Part shown: piece by piece, positions 24,204 to 33,405 of the stretch
Position numbering within the stretch: the stretch's first letter is position 1
Layout: each line of letters begins with the position of its first letter
Source of the DNA: CAYFWF01 sp964346815
Lineage (GTDB): Bacteria > Acidobacteriota > Aminicenantia > Aminicenantales > Aminicenantaceae
Reading direction: 5' to 3'
Length of the DNA stretch: 33,846 nt
Assembly (NCBI GenBank): GCA_964346815.1
Contig: CAYFWF010000025.1
Span: 1 to 33,846 of the forward strand
The notes under the pieces: model-generated
Told to the model about the DNA's origin: nothing
What the model saw: only the letters and a program-made list of their open reading frames with translations
Database searches by the model: none
Program-made: the position numbers and the translations under genes

Positions 24204-24637
24204 AAGTTCTATTAAAAATGAACCTATAAATCATCTACTAAACTAATTGGCAAATTCTTTCACACATCCATCCACCCCGAAATTATATAGAATCGCAGTA
24301 AATAATACAATATTTCATTTCCCTACCTCGATTACTCTGGATTTTCATCAAAAATCATCGGATCGAATCTACTCGGTCGCTTATCTGCTCGCCTTCTGAC
24401 TGGAGTCATCTAAGTCGTCCTGAGAGTAAAAATCCAGCAGATTTCATTTGGCTTTGGTTGAATTTTTGGATATCATAAATGAAAATTTTAAAAGAAGGAA
24501 AACGAGCTGGTTGAGACCATTCAACACACAATAAAAAAATCGTAATTCCTGAGCAATGAATAAAAGAAATGCTCCAACAAATTTTTTTTCAATATCATTT
24601 CAGTCCACACAATGTGTTCAATCCTAAAGAGTCAATA
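24204..24637. other. Intergenic region with possible gene remnant
   Basis: These 434 bp separate the divergent sugar-transferase and flippase genes. Most is AT-rich, but about 24,355-24,440 is markedly more GC-rich than its surroundings. The + strand at about 24,444-24,535 can be read for ~30 codons (FHLALVEFLDIINENFKRRK...) before TAA, without a start or ribosome site. It may be decayed coding DNA, but no family was recognised. Confidence 0.35.
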
Positions 24638-26182
24638 ATGAACTCAAATAGTACAGACCATCAATCACGTGTTCATACTCATGAACTCACTATTATTGCC
24701 AAAGGCGCAGGAATCGTCTTCCTGGGAACGATCATAGGAACCGGGCTGAAATATCTATTCGAATTGATCACCGCCCGTTATCTAGGTGTCAATCTTTTCG
24801 GACTTTTCTTTTTGGGATTGGCTGTCTTCAGAATAGGCGAAATTCTGGCTGCGGCGGGTATGCAGAGCGGGATCTTAAGATATGTCTCTATCTTTTACGG
24901 AAGAGGAGACTGGCAGAGAATACGAGGAACAGTATTGTTTGTTTTGAGAATTGTCATTTTGTCTTGCTTGATCACCTCAGGGAGTTTTATTTTTTTTGCT
25001 AAAGGGATCTCAGTGAATATATTCCATAAAACTGAGCTATCTTCTGTGCTCAAAGCCTTGGCTGTTGCTATTCCTTTTTCTGTCATCACAACCATATCTG
25101 TCTTTTCTTTTCAGGCCATCAAGTCAATCAAATACAAGGTGTATGTAAAGGATTTATTAGAGCCCTTCTCAAGAATACTGTTTGTGATCATCATCATTCT
25201 GCTGGGATGGTCACTCCTGGGTGTTATTGCTGCTTTTGTCCTGTCCATTGTTGTGGGAACCATCGCCGCTTATCATTACCTGCGAAAACTTCTTCCTCAA
25301 TTATTTGACCGCAGAATTCAGCCCATCTATCAATCTCGAGAAATTTTTAAATACTCCTGGCCCCTCTTTTTTGTGGGCTTCCTGAATCTGCTGTTTCTCT
25401 GGACGAGCACTCTTCTGATCGGATATTTCAGGACTTCTCAGGAGGTCGGATTATATAACGCCGCATATAGAACAGCATTGCTCGGCCAAATTGTTCTCTT
25501 CTCTTTCAGTTCCATTTTCGCACCTTTCATATCCGATCTTTTCGATCGAAAAGAAACTCGCCAGCTTGAGAATCTCTACAAGATAACAGCCAAATGGGTG
25601 CTCTCACTGAGCCTTCCCCTTTTTCTCATCATGGTAATATTCGCCAAAGAGATCCTGACCCTTTTCGGGAAAGAATTTGTGCGAGGTGCCTCGTGTTTAA
25701 TCATCTTGAGTATCGCTCAGCTTGTCAATTCAGGAACAGGTTCATCGCAATTCATGATATCGATGACAGGCCGCTCGAAGATAAACCTTTTCAACACGGT
25801 TACAACATTACTCATGAATATAGTCCTCAATATTATCCTTATTCCAAAACACGGGATCATAGGAGCTGCCGTGGCTACCGCTGTTTCCATCAGTCTGATT
25901 AATATATTGAGCGTGGCGGAAGTCTATATAATATATCGAATCCATCCTTACAGGCTCGATTTTTTAAAATCCCTTGCCGGTTCTGCTCTACCGATTGCTG
26001 TTCTCTGTATCGCTAAAAATACTATTCTAACCAACGTAAATTACCTGCTTTCTCTGGTGCTTGGCTCTTTGACTTATATCGGGTTGTATGGTTTAATACT
26101 CTACCTTTTAGGAATTAATGAAGAAGAAAAATCTATTTTAGGAACAATCAAAGCTAAACTGAAGACTTCCTGGAAAGCATGA
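24638..26182 (+). CDS. Wzx-type oligosaccharide flippase
   Basis: A 514-aa polytopic membrane protein of the MOP/polysaccharide transporter superfamily, with about 14 hydrophobic segments. Its start (TIIAKGAGIVFLGTIIGTGLKYLFELITARYLG; key residues at about 20-50) is typical of Wzx proteins, as are GLYNAAYRTALLGQIVLF in the middle and HGIIGAAVATAVSISLINIL later. It should flip undecaprenyl-linked repeat units across the inner membrane for the polymerases. ATG 24638 is chosen because AAAGAG precedes it at good spacing; an ATG at 24569 would add 23 unrelated residues. The stop overlaps the next gene's ATG (ATGA), so the two are translationally coupled. Confidence 0.92.
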   Translation: MNSNSTDHQSRVHTHELTIIAKGAGIVFLGTIIGTGLKYLFELITARYLGVNLFGLFFLGLAVFRIGEILAAAGMQSGILRYVSIFYGRGDWQRIRGTVLFVLRIVILSCLITSGSFIFFAKGISVNIFHKTELSSVLKALAVAIPFSVITTISVFSFQAIKSIKYKVYVKDLLEPFSRILFVIIIILLGWSLLGVIAAFVLSIVVGTIAAYHYLRKLLPQLFDRRIQPIYQSREIFKYSWPLFFVGFLNLLFLWTSTLLIGYFRTSQEVGLYNAAYRTALLGQIVLFSFSSIFAPFISDLFDRKETRQLENLYKITAKWVLSLSLPLFLIMVIFAKEILTLFGKEFVRGASCLIILSIAQLVNSGTGSSQFMISMTGRSKINLFNTVTTLLMNIVLNIILIPKHGIIGAAVATAVSISLINILSVAEVYIIYRIHPYRLDFLKSLAGSALPIAVLCIAKNTILTNVNYLLSLVLGSLTYIGLYGLILYLLGINEEEKSILGTIKAKLKTSWKA

Positions 26183-29100
26183 AAAAAAATCATATTTCTA
26201 TAAAAACCTTCTTTTTTTTGTTTTCCATTGTGATTCTGTCCTCAAATTGCAGGGAAAAATCTGAGTTCTATCGTTTTATCGACCACCTTGAGGAAGCGAA
26301 CGTCACCACCTCTCCCTTGAAAAACATTGAGCAAAAGTTTGAGGCCATCGAACAGAATTGGACTGGTAATCAAATGTTCCCCTTTGAATTACAGAACAAT
26401 CGATTCTTATGTGTCCCCACCCAAGCAAAGATTCTCAGTTATGATGACACGGAAAAACCCATCGGGATGAAGTTACTAAAAAACGGAAAAGAAATTGAAT
26501 TCTCCAAACTTCCATCTGATGAAAAGAACTCTTGGATGTGGAAAAGAATATCTGAAGTCATAGAACCGGTGCATTACAAAGGATACAAAAGTGACGCAGG
26601 CGCCATTATCCTGTCTAAAAACGAATACTTTGTCAGCAATGAATTTTTCATACCTGAAGGAGAGATACTTATTGAAATTACCGCAAGAAGCGGTCGACAA
26701 ATGAAATACCTGCCCAATCTAACTCTTTATTTAAACGACGAGCTGGTTGGTCAAGTTCCCATAAGAAAATACAAGAAATACGCATTTTTACAAAAAAAGA
26801 ATGCAGGGATGTATAAAATCAAAGCAGGATTCTCCAATGTTTTTAAGCTTGATTCGTATTCGGAAAAGGAGAAGCTCTATTTAGACACATTTGAAATCAA
26901 AAGCAGCCAAGATCTCATACTGATTTCTCATACCGAAAGGGATTCTCCACTAACTAAAAATGACAACTTCAAAGCGGTTTACTCTACTCTGCCAACAAAG
27001 AAAACACTCTTCCCGGGGTTCTTCTTCAATAGTAAAGCAGATAATTTCACAAATGATCTCTCTCTCAAAATCGGAGAGTCCGTCGAAACAGATATTGAGC
27101 TGATTGCAAAAGAAAACATGTTTGAAATCATGTGCCATGCCCAGCCAAAAGGAGCCTTGCTCATATTATGGCTCGATGGAAAAAATGTGGGAAGAAAGTG
27201 GATAACACCATGGGAGAGAAAATCTTATCTCTTTCAGGTTGCTGCAACCGAAGGAAAACACAGGCTGAAAGTTGAATGCAAAAAACCACAGAATGCCAAA
27301 AAATTCTTGGAAAGACAGGTAATAATCCACCACATAAACATGATGCCAAGCATTCAGAATGATCTCGCTGAACTCTATAAATATAAGGATGACTTTGAAA
27401 TCCATGACCATAATATCGGAAAAAATCCTTATTCGATAAAAAAAAAGATGGAATTAAAAAATATTTCCATAAACGCTTTCCTCGCCCCGCCAAAAAGCAG
27501 GTTTGATTTCAAAGTGAAAATTCCAGAATCAGGACATCTAGAATTTGGATATGGGCTACTAGAGAATTCAAGACGCGGACAGGATACAAAAAGAAGAGGT
27601 GTTAAATTTTCAATCCTTTTAGAAGAAAACGACGAGACCGAAAATATATTCATAAAGTCCGTAAATCCTAGAAACCAGAAGAACGCATATACTGTGCAGC
27701 ATGAAAAAATCGACCTTTCCCCTTACTATGGAAAACAGATCAACATTTGCTTTATAACAGAAAACATTGGTCAGAAGTCTCAGGATGAAAAAGGTAACGA
27801 TGAGAAAATAAACGACTATGCGGTCTGGTTCAATCCGGTCATCTATCCAACAAGGCAAAAAGATCCACCAAGAGACAGTAAAGATTTCAATGTAATCCTG
27901 ATCTCCATCGATACCTTGAGAGCCGATCATCTTGGATGCTATGGGTATCAAAGGGATACGAGTCCTGCCGTTGATGCCCTCGCCAAAGAGAGTGTCCTTT
28001 TTTCTGATAGTTTTGCCCCTACTTCCTCAACACTCCCTTCACATATGTCGATGTTGACATCTCTATATCCCATCCATAACGAATTCTATTCTCAAAGATT
28101 GGGAATCATCCAGGCATTAGATCCATCAATTCTTACACTGGCCGACATCCTAAGAACACACGATTATTTTACCGGCGCTTTTGCAGGAGGGGCTTTTGTT
28201 AGTGCCAAATTCGGATTCTCCAAAGGCTTCGATTTCTACTTAGAAGATGAAGGCAGCACAATACGGAAGGATTCTGCAGCCAGGCTTTTTAGACTCACTT
28301 CAAAATGGTTGAGAAACAACAAGGATAAGAAATTCTTCCTATTTCTGCACACTTATCAGGTCCATGCACCCTATTACTGCCCAGAGCCATACAATCTGAA
28401 ATTTCTGGATGAAAGCGCCAAATACAAAGAAGCACATATGAGGGAAATTCTCGGATATTTCAAATACAGAAAATTGCCTGAATCGGAAAGACAAAATTTG
28501 ATTTCCCTTTATGATAGCGAAATCCGCTACACCGATGAATGCTTCATAAAGCCTCTGATCGACGAATTAAAAAGACTTAATATCTTTGACAGCACAATGC
28601 TGATCTTCACTTCTGACCACGGTGAAGAATTGTACGAGCATAAGGGATGGCTGCATGAGCACGCTCTGTACAATGAGCTGATCAGGATTCCACTTATCAT
28701 AAAATTTCCGAATGCAAAACACAAAGGCAAGAAAATAAGCGGAACGGTGAGTATCCTTGACATAATTCCCACCATTCTGGAAGAATTAGGAATTGGATTC
28801 TCAAAAAAGCGGTTCGATGGGAAAAGCGTCATGAAACTGATTGACGAAAGCGAAAGGGGTGACCGAGCAACCTACGCCTTCCGTTTCGTTTACTTGATAA
28901 ATCCCGACCTTACCTTCGATACCAAGCTAATCAAAATCTCTACAATCTCTAACGCATTCAAACTTATCTTAAATCACGAATATCCTGCTGATTTGAGTCC
29001 AGCAGGATTCAAGATTCCTGGCGGCCCTCCCTTCTCCGTTGACGAAGTGGAACTCTTCAATTTGGAAAAAGATCCTATGGAACTGAACAGCATTGCAGAG

Positions 29101-29250
29101 ATAAACAAAATGAAAGTGCGCGAAATGTTAAAAGAATTGGAGCCTTACTACTTGAAGGCAAAAGAAATCGAGAGGGCGAAGAAGCAGATGGAAGAGAATC
29201 TGGAACATGAGCTGCGAAAGAGATTAGAAGCTCTTGGATATATAAGATAA
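26179..29250 (+). CDS. Sulfatase-like (alkaline phosphatase superfamily) protein with large N-terminal extension
   Basis: A 1023-aa exported protein. An N-terminal signal helix is followed by SSNC (Cys24), a weak lipobox, so it may be a lipoprotein. Residues about 140-240 and 300-385 each look like a carbohydrate-binding-type beta module (LTLYLNDELVGQVPI; LLILWLDGKNVGRKWITPW ... GKHRLKVEC), similar to the tail of the ligase-like protein. Residues about 569-1000 are the sulfatase-type domain: NVILISIDTLRADHLGCYGY (Asp578) and TSDHGEELYEHKGWLHEH (Asp813, His814). At the nucleophile site it reads S-T-L-P-S-H, with Thr618 where sulfatases have Cys or Ser and His622 in place of Arg. This suits a phosphoryl- or other transferase/phosphodiesterase better than a formylglycine sulfatase. 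Coupled by ATGA to wzx. Confidence 0.85.
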   Translation: MKKNHISIKTFFFLFSIVILSSNCREKSEFYRFIDHLEEANVTTSPLKNIEQKFEAIEQNWTGNQMFPFELQNNRFLCVPTQAKILSYDDTEKPIGMKLLKNGKEIEFSKLPSDEKNSWMWKRISEVIEPVHYKGYKSDAGAIILSKNEYFVSNEFFIPEGEILIEITARSGRQMKYLPNLTLYLNDELVGQVPIRKYKKYAFLQKKNAGMYKIKAGFSNVFKLDSYSEKEKLYLDTFEIKSSQDLILISHTERDSPLTKNDNFKAVYSTLPTKKTLFPGFFFNSKADNFTNDLSLKIGESVETDIELIAKENMFEIMCHAQPKGALLILWLDGKNVGRKWITPWERKSYLFQVAATEGKHRLKVECKKPQNAKKFLERQVIIHHINMMPSIQNDLAELYKYKDDFEIHDHNIGKNPYSIKKKMELKNISINAFLAPPKSRFDFKVKIPESGHLEFGYGLLENSRRGQDTKRRGVKFSILLEENDETENIFIKSVNPRNQKNAYTVQHEKIDLSPYYGKQINICFITENIGQKSQDEKGNDEKINDYAVWFNPVIYPTRQKDPPRDSKDFNVILISIDTLRADHLGCYGYQRDTSPAVDALAKESVLFSDSFAPTSSTLPSHMSMLTSLYPIHNEFYSQRLGIIQALDPSILTLADILRTHDYFTGAFAGGAFVSAKFGFSKGFDFYLEDEGSTIRKDSAARLFRLTSKWLRNNKDKKFFLFLHTYQVHAPYYCPEPYNLKFLDESAKYKEAHMREILGYFKYRKLPESERQNLISLYDSEIRYTDECFIKPLIDELKRLNIFDSTMLIFTSDHGEELYEHKGWLHEHALYNELIRIPLIIKFPNAKHKGKKISGTVSILDIIPTILEELGIGFSKKRFDGKSVMKLIDESERGDRATYAFRFVYLINPDLTFDTKLIKISTISNAFKLILNHEYPADLSPAGFKIPGGPPFSVDEVELFNLEKDPMELNSIAEINKMKVREMLKELEPYYLKAKEIERAKKQMEENLEHELRKRLEALGYIR

Positions 29251-29309
29251 TCAAATAAGGCAGAGAAGAGGCTTTTTTCTTCGGGAGATGAATTTCGAGA
29301 ATACTAGAA

Positions 29310-30791
29310 ATGAAAAAGAGAGTGTTTATAATAGGTTTAGATGGGGCAAGCTGGAGAGTCCTCCAGCCAATCATGAAAGAAAACTTGATGCCGAACCTCT
29401 CCATCCTTATAGAAAGAGGATCGTCGGGAATTTTAGAATCCACCCTTCCACCGATCACAGCCCCGGCCTGGACCACGTTTCAAACAGGAGTCAATCCTGG
29501 CAAGCACGGCCTCTTCGATTTTTTGGGTTATAGGCCGGAATCTTATCAATTTCCTCTACACAGCTCTAAGAGCATAAAACTGAAGACAATATGGGAAATA
29601 GTGAGCGAAGTCCAAAAAACGGTTGTTTCCATCAATGTACCCATGACGTATCCTCCTAAAGTGGTTAACGGCGCACTCGTAGCTGGAATGATGTCTCCGA
29701 GTGTGCAAGCCAATTTTACTTATCCACCTGATTTGTACAAAGAATTGAAAGACCATATTGGAGAATACACCATATTCCCTTCCCCGGAGTTATTTTTTTC
29801 AGATGATGAAGAGAAGATCGTTTACAGCTTTATCGATATAGAAAAAAGAAGAAAAGATGCAGCACTCTATCTGATGCAGCGCTTCGATTGGGATCTGTTC
29901 ATGATTCACAACCAATGTCTGGATATCCTCCAGCACAGATTCTGGCCCTACATATTTAAGGAGCATCCACGCTTCGATGAGAAAAAATGGCGCCCGATCT
30001 CGCCATTTTTTCAAGCCATGGACAGTCACATCGGAGAGCTTCTTAGTAAGCTCGACAAGCAAACCACTGTGATCATAATTTCCGATCATGGCTTCTGTAA
30101 TCTCGATCACACAGTAAATCTCAACAAATGGCTGGAACTGAACGGATTTTTAAGTTTTAAAAAAGAGAGACTGCCCTCGCAATTATTCTCTTCTCTTAAA
30201 AAGTTGGATGTGTTCCAAATAAGAAAAAAACTCAGTTTTATAACCAAAGAAAAAGTTAAAGCAAAGCTTTACCAGGGATGGCTCCTGGATTGGAGCAAGA
30301 CAAAGGCTTTCAGCGGCCAAGGAGGCGGACTGATCCATATAAACCGTAAAGGAAGAGAAGGCCTGGGAATCGTAACTGAGGGCAAAGAATATGAAGAAAT
30401 CAGGAAAAAGATAATCGAAGGCCTGATGGATTTCAAAAATCCTGAGGATGGAAAAAATATCATTAAAAGAGTTTTCAGGAAAGAAGAGATTTTCCATGGC
30501 CCTTTTATCGATCACGCTCCTGACCTTATTGTCCAGCCCGCAAGCGGCTACGCATTCAAAAAAGCTTTATCTGGAAAAAAGATTCTGTCTGAAACAGTAA
30601 TAGGCAGAGACAGCGTCGGCACCCATGATCAGGACGGGATATTTATATTTTCCGGAAACTCCATAAAAAAAGAGTCTCCAATGAGAGAGGCACATCTTGC
30701 AGATATTGCTCCCACTGTTCTTCATTTACTTGACATCAACAGGCCTCGTTATATGGATGGAAAAGAACTGAGGAATATTTTTAAAGAGTAA
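29310..30791 (+). CDS. Type I phosphodiesterase/nucleotide pyrophosphatase-like protein
   Basis: A 493-aa alkaline-phosphatase-superfamily enzyme. VFIIGLDGASWRVLQP gives metal ligand Asp11. LPPITAPAWTTFQTGVNPGKHG carries the Thr50-x-Pro nucleophile motif of type I phosphodiesterases. IIISDHGFCNLDHTVNLNKWL and HDQDGIFIFSG supply further metal ligands. The N-terminus has no signal peptide, so it may be cytoplasmic, unlike its neighbour. Similar proteins sit in many glycan clusters, but the substrate is unknown. It starts 59 bp after the sulfatase-like gene; the ribosome site before ATG 29310 is poor. Two superfamily members in a row, both with a Thr nucleophile, suggest a shared step such as adding or removing a phospho-substituent. 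Confidence 0.85.
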   Translation: MKKRVFIIGLDGASWRVLQPIMKENLMPNLSILIERGSSGILESTLPPITAPAWTTFQTGVNPGKHGLFDFLGYRPESYQFPLHSSKSIKLKTIWEIVSEVQKTVVSINVPMTYPPKVVNGALVAGMMSPSVQANFTYPPDLYKELKDHIGEYTIFPSPELFFSDDEEKIVYSFIDIEKRRKDAALYLMQRFDWDLFMIHNQCLDILQHRFWPYIFKEHPRFDEKKWRPISPFFQAMDSHIGELLSKLDKQTTVIIISDHGFCNLDHTVNLNKWLELNGFLSFKKERLPSQLFSSLKKLDVFQIRKKLSFITKEKVKAKLYQGWLLDWSKTKAFSGQGGGLIHINRKGREGLGIVTEGKEYEEIRKKIIEGLMDFKNPEDGKNIIKRVFRKEEIFHGPFIDHAPDLIVQPASGYAFKKALSGKKILSETVIGRDSVGTHDQDGIFIFSGNSIKKESPMREAHLADIAPTVLHLLDINRPRYMDGKELRNIFKE

Positions 30792-30800
30792 GACAATATA

Positions 30801-30807
30801 AAAGGAG
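30801..30807 (+). promoter_or_regulatory. Strong ribosome binding site without a matching start codon
   Basis: AAAGGAG lies 10 bp after the phosphodiesterase stop. The first in-frame ATG, GTG or TTG for the following polymerase is GTG 30852, 44 bases away. ATT 30819 and ATT 30822 lie at 11-14 bases and would complete the first membrane helix. Confidence 0.6.
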
Positions 30808-30851
30808 CTATCGGGAAAATTATTTACATTAAAATCATTTTTGCCGGAATT

Positions 30852-32054
30852 GTGCTTTTTTATCTACTCTATACTATATTTAAGCAAAAAAAAATCGACC
30901 TGTTTTCGCCATTTTACATCTTCCCCCTTTTCTTCATTCTGTATCTATCAATAGGATCCGCCTCAGAATTCATAGCTCATGAACAGGAAATAACAGGAAA
31001 GCAATGGATTCTGTACGCCTTGGCTCTGCTCTTTTTCTTCTTGGGAACTATTATCCCCTTTCTCCTTTATGAAAGGATCAAACCGAAAGCACGCCCTGCC
31101 AAGTGCAAGTGGGATAAGTCCAAGCTCTTACAGATAACTTCCTTGATTTTTATTCTTGCTGTGGCAGCTCGGTCACTAATATACGTATCGACGGGAATTC
31201 CTTTGTTGGCATCAAACGTCAATCTGGCCAGGCAACAAGCGGCCGAGAATGGGTATCTGGGAATGATTGCATTGTCTACAGAAATCGTCTTCATGGTCTC
31301 CTTTGTAGCCGTTCTGAAATATAAGCACAACCGAAAACTTTTCTTTTTCTTCATGATCTTTTCTCTGGCGTTTTCCATCTTAACTGGCAGCCGTCAGTCT
31401 TTCATAAGAATGATATTTCCCTGTTTGGTTTTCTTTCACTATTATAGAAAAAAAATATCGGCTAAGGCCTTTGTTGTTGCTTTCATAATCATTGCAGTAT
31501 TCATAGGGAGTATTGGATTTTACAGGCGACATGTTCTAGTGCAATCAACAATGGAAGCATCCCTCACAGAATATAATTATAATCCGTTTCTCTTCTGGGC
31601 TCCGTTTGCCGTGCGTGAGCTAAAGTTGGCTCCGGAAGGTCTGGCAATAATCCTGGAGACTTTTCCAAAAAAAATAAGCTATCAAAAGGGGAAACTTCAC
31701 ATCTCTCCCCTTCTTATGCCCCTTCCGGGTGAACAGGAGCAGCCGGATATGTTTTTCAAAAGAAAATTAGGTATGGAATGGGTGGGATTTGGCCTGGCAT
31801 CTACTATGTTGGCGCCGCAATACGCAGATTTTGGGATTATGGGGATATTTGTAGGGATGTTTTTTGTTGGTTTTATTCTATCTCATCTGTACTTTAAGGC
31901 ACGCGTTTCCCCTAGTCCTCTTCAAATCCTCATCTACGGCGTCGTATTGGGGCAGATGCTGATAGCGGTGAGGTCAAACTATCTCAATTTTGTGATTATC
32001 TGGACCCTCATTTTACTCACCATTATTCATTTCTTTGCGAGGAAAAAAACTTGA
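30852..32054 (+). CDS. Oligosaccharide repeat-unit polymerase (Wzy-like membrane protein)
   Basis: A 400-aa protein, almost wholly hydrophobic with about ten membrane segments, of the O-antigen polymerase (OAPS/Wzy) type. Family-like features are STGIPLLASNVNLARQQA, SILTGSRQSFIRMIFP with the G-S-R motif in a loop after helix 5 or 6, and a late segment LAPQYADFGIMGIFVGMFFVG. It should join flipped repeat units in the periplasm. The conventional start is GTG 30852, which truncates the first helix. In-frame sequence upstream (IIYIKIIFAGIVLFYLL) completes it and follows a strong ribosome site, so the true start may be a rare ATT near 30819. Same strand as wzx, the sulfatase-like and phosphodiesterase genes, probably one operon. 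It is the second polymerase/ligase-like gene of the locus. Confidence 0.82.
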   Translation: MLFYLLYTIFKQKKIDLFSPFYIFPLFFILYLSIGSASEFIAHEQEITGKQWILYALALLFFFLGTIIPFLLYERIKPKARPAKCKWDKSKLLQITSLIFILAVAARSLIYVSTGIPLLASNVNLARQQAAENGYLGMIALSTEIVFMVSFVAVLKYKHNRKLFFFFMIFSLAFSILTGSRQSFIRMIFPCLVFFHYYRKKISAKAFVVAFIIIAVFIGSIGFYRRHVLVQSTMEASLTEYNYNPFLFWAPFAVRELKLAPEGLAIILETFPKKISYQKGKLHISPLLMPLPGEQEQPDMFFKRKLGMEWVGFGLASTMLAPQYADFGIMGIFVGMFFVGFILSHLYFKARVSPSPLQILIYGVVLGQMLIAVRSNYLNFVIIWTLILLTIIHFFARKKT

Positions 32055-32530
32055 CCTGAAAAATTATCCTGAAAATCGTTCACGAAGCCACACCCAAACC
32101 AGAAAAGACGGTATTACTTAAAGAGTATTATCTTCTCAGGAGGGTAAAAACCATCTCAAAACTACCTTTAGAGACGACTCCCAAACTTCACTGCCAGATG
32201 GTTGATGTAAATATGCGCGGAACCTGGAGCCAGAGGATAAAAAGACGTCCCTCTTTTTCAGTAAATAGAATTCATACTCCGTCGAGTTCGAACCTGCTGA
32301 TACTTTTAGGTTATCCTGGTTTATCTCATCCTCTGTAAGTAGCATACCCGACAGGATAAGAAAGAAATACTCTCTTTTTCTTAAAGAAACCTACTATCTG
32401 TGTACTTGCGGAATGAAGTCCCCTCACTTGCCATAACTTTCTGGAAAATATTTTCGCCATTTATTCCTAAATGGTGGAATTCAACCTCGAGCAACGAAAG
32501 AGAGGCTTGCTGATTCTTTAAAGTCTCTTT
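32055..32530. other. Intergenic region downstream of polymerase, no gene supported
   Basis: The 476 bp lie between convergent genes. A 69-codon open frame on the minus strand (32136-32345) has no ribosome site or recognisable family. From about 32,440 to the stop of the secreted-protein gene the sequence resembles 33,325-33,405, so it belongs to the tandem duplication unit. An inverted repeat AAAGAGA ... TCTCTTT with a long loop (about 32,497-32,530) follows the stop on the minus strand and might act in transcript ending, but there is no T-run. Confidence 0.5.
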
Positions 32531-33022
32531 TTATTGATATTTGATCTTAAGAGTATAAAATCTTAGGCTACTACCAATAGCAGGGCAAGTAATATAAGCG
32601 GCATAGTGAAAAGAATTGTTTTTCACAACTCTCGAACCGCTGTTAAGAGAACTGTCAACTATAGTATCAGAGCCTGGAGTCCCTGTGCTGCTTTCTGAAA
32701 AGAGCGTTTGATATGATTTGGTGTAGAGATTTGTTCTCCTTACACTAAAAGATATATCACTGGTGGAACTATCGTAGAAAGACAATGTCACACTTATTAT
32801 CGTCGCATCCTGAGGAAGATAGATCGGAGCATAAAAAGTCCCGGTCGTCGGTGAATCCGAATCCGTATACGAATAATCCCACCAATAGGTATAAGTCACA
32901 TCTTCATCATGAGGTCTGAAAGCACAAGAAGGCATACTGAGGAATTGCTGAGCCTGAACCGCTGTCGGAAGTAAAAGAAATAAAGCCATTACCCCTAACA
33001 CCAAACTGGATTTTTTAATCAT
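32531..33022 (-). CDS. Small secreted beta-rich protein, copy 1
   Basis: A 163-aa exported protein of unknown function. A clear signal peptide (MIKKSSLVLGVM ... LLLPTAVQAQ) should be cleaved after AQA. The mature part has alternating hydrophobic strands, many Ser, Thr and Tyr, and phrases FYAPIYLPQDATIISVTLSFYD, RVVKNNSFHYAAYI and FYTLKIKYQ. This pattern resembles a jelly-roll domain seen as a secreted module in various bacteria, but I cannot name it with certainty. A perfect AAAGGAG site precedes ATG 33022. It is one of two tandem paralogues on the same strand about 80% identical by eye, downstream of a partner that begins outside the window. Role unknown; surface location fits the setting. 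Confidence 0.8.
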   Translation of the reverse strand: MIKKSSLVLGVMALFLLLPTAVQAQQFLSMPSCAFRPHDEDVTYTYWWDYSYTDSDSPTTGTFYAPIYLPQDATIISVTLSFYDSSTSDISFSVRRTNLYTKSYQTLFSESSTGTPGSDTIVDSSLNSGSRVVKNNSFHYAAYITCPAIGSSLRFYTLKIKYQ

Positions 33023-33405
33023 TGTTTTCTCCTTTTTTAAAAGATTTTCATCCGAACCCTTATTCTTTTAATCCTGCACCTTATTAATCCCACCTCCTTT
33101 CCGCTTTTCTCTGGAAAGAAATTATAAGGGGAATAAGCGCTTCCTTCCTTAGTTCCATATATTTCTTAGTATCTTTGTACAAATATTGAAAAATGTCAAT
33201 AAGTTTTTTGATCGAAGTCCAGCCCTGAAAATTTTGGGATCGAATAAGCTCAGCTGAATACTCTGTGTTTTTAGAAAATGACCGAAGCCTCCAAAGCCTG
33301 TCCTAATACCTAACACTAACGAAGAAAATTTTCGTAGTTATTTCTTATGGTAAAATTCAACCTGGAGCAGCGAGAGAGGCCTGCTTATTCTTTAAAGTCT
33401 CTTTC
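33023..33405. other. Leader and spacer between tandem paralogues
   Basis: These 383 bp hold the ribosome site of copy 1. A TATAAT box on the minus strand at 33,126-33,121 has no good -35 hexamer and would give a leader of about 90 bases. From about 33,325 onward the sequence repeats the downstream region of copy 1 (GAAAATTTTCG..., AATTCAACCT, TTCTTTAAAGTCTCTTT). No other gene was recognised. Confidence 0.45.

Noticed and set aside
24355..24535. GC-richer patch read as a transposase remnant
   Set aside because: Stops interrupt every reading tried and no transposase motif or terminal inverted repeat was found, so only an unspecified remnant is possible.
26179..29250. Annotating this gene as a true sulfatase
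   Set aside because: The C/S-x-P-x-R sulfatase signature is replaced by T-x-P-x-H, so only superfamily membership is supported.
32136..32345. A 69-codon minus-strand open frame between the polymerase and secreted-protein genes
   Set aside because: No ribosome site, no signal peptide and no recognised family. Similarity to the secreted paralogues was looked for but not convincing.
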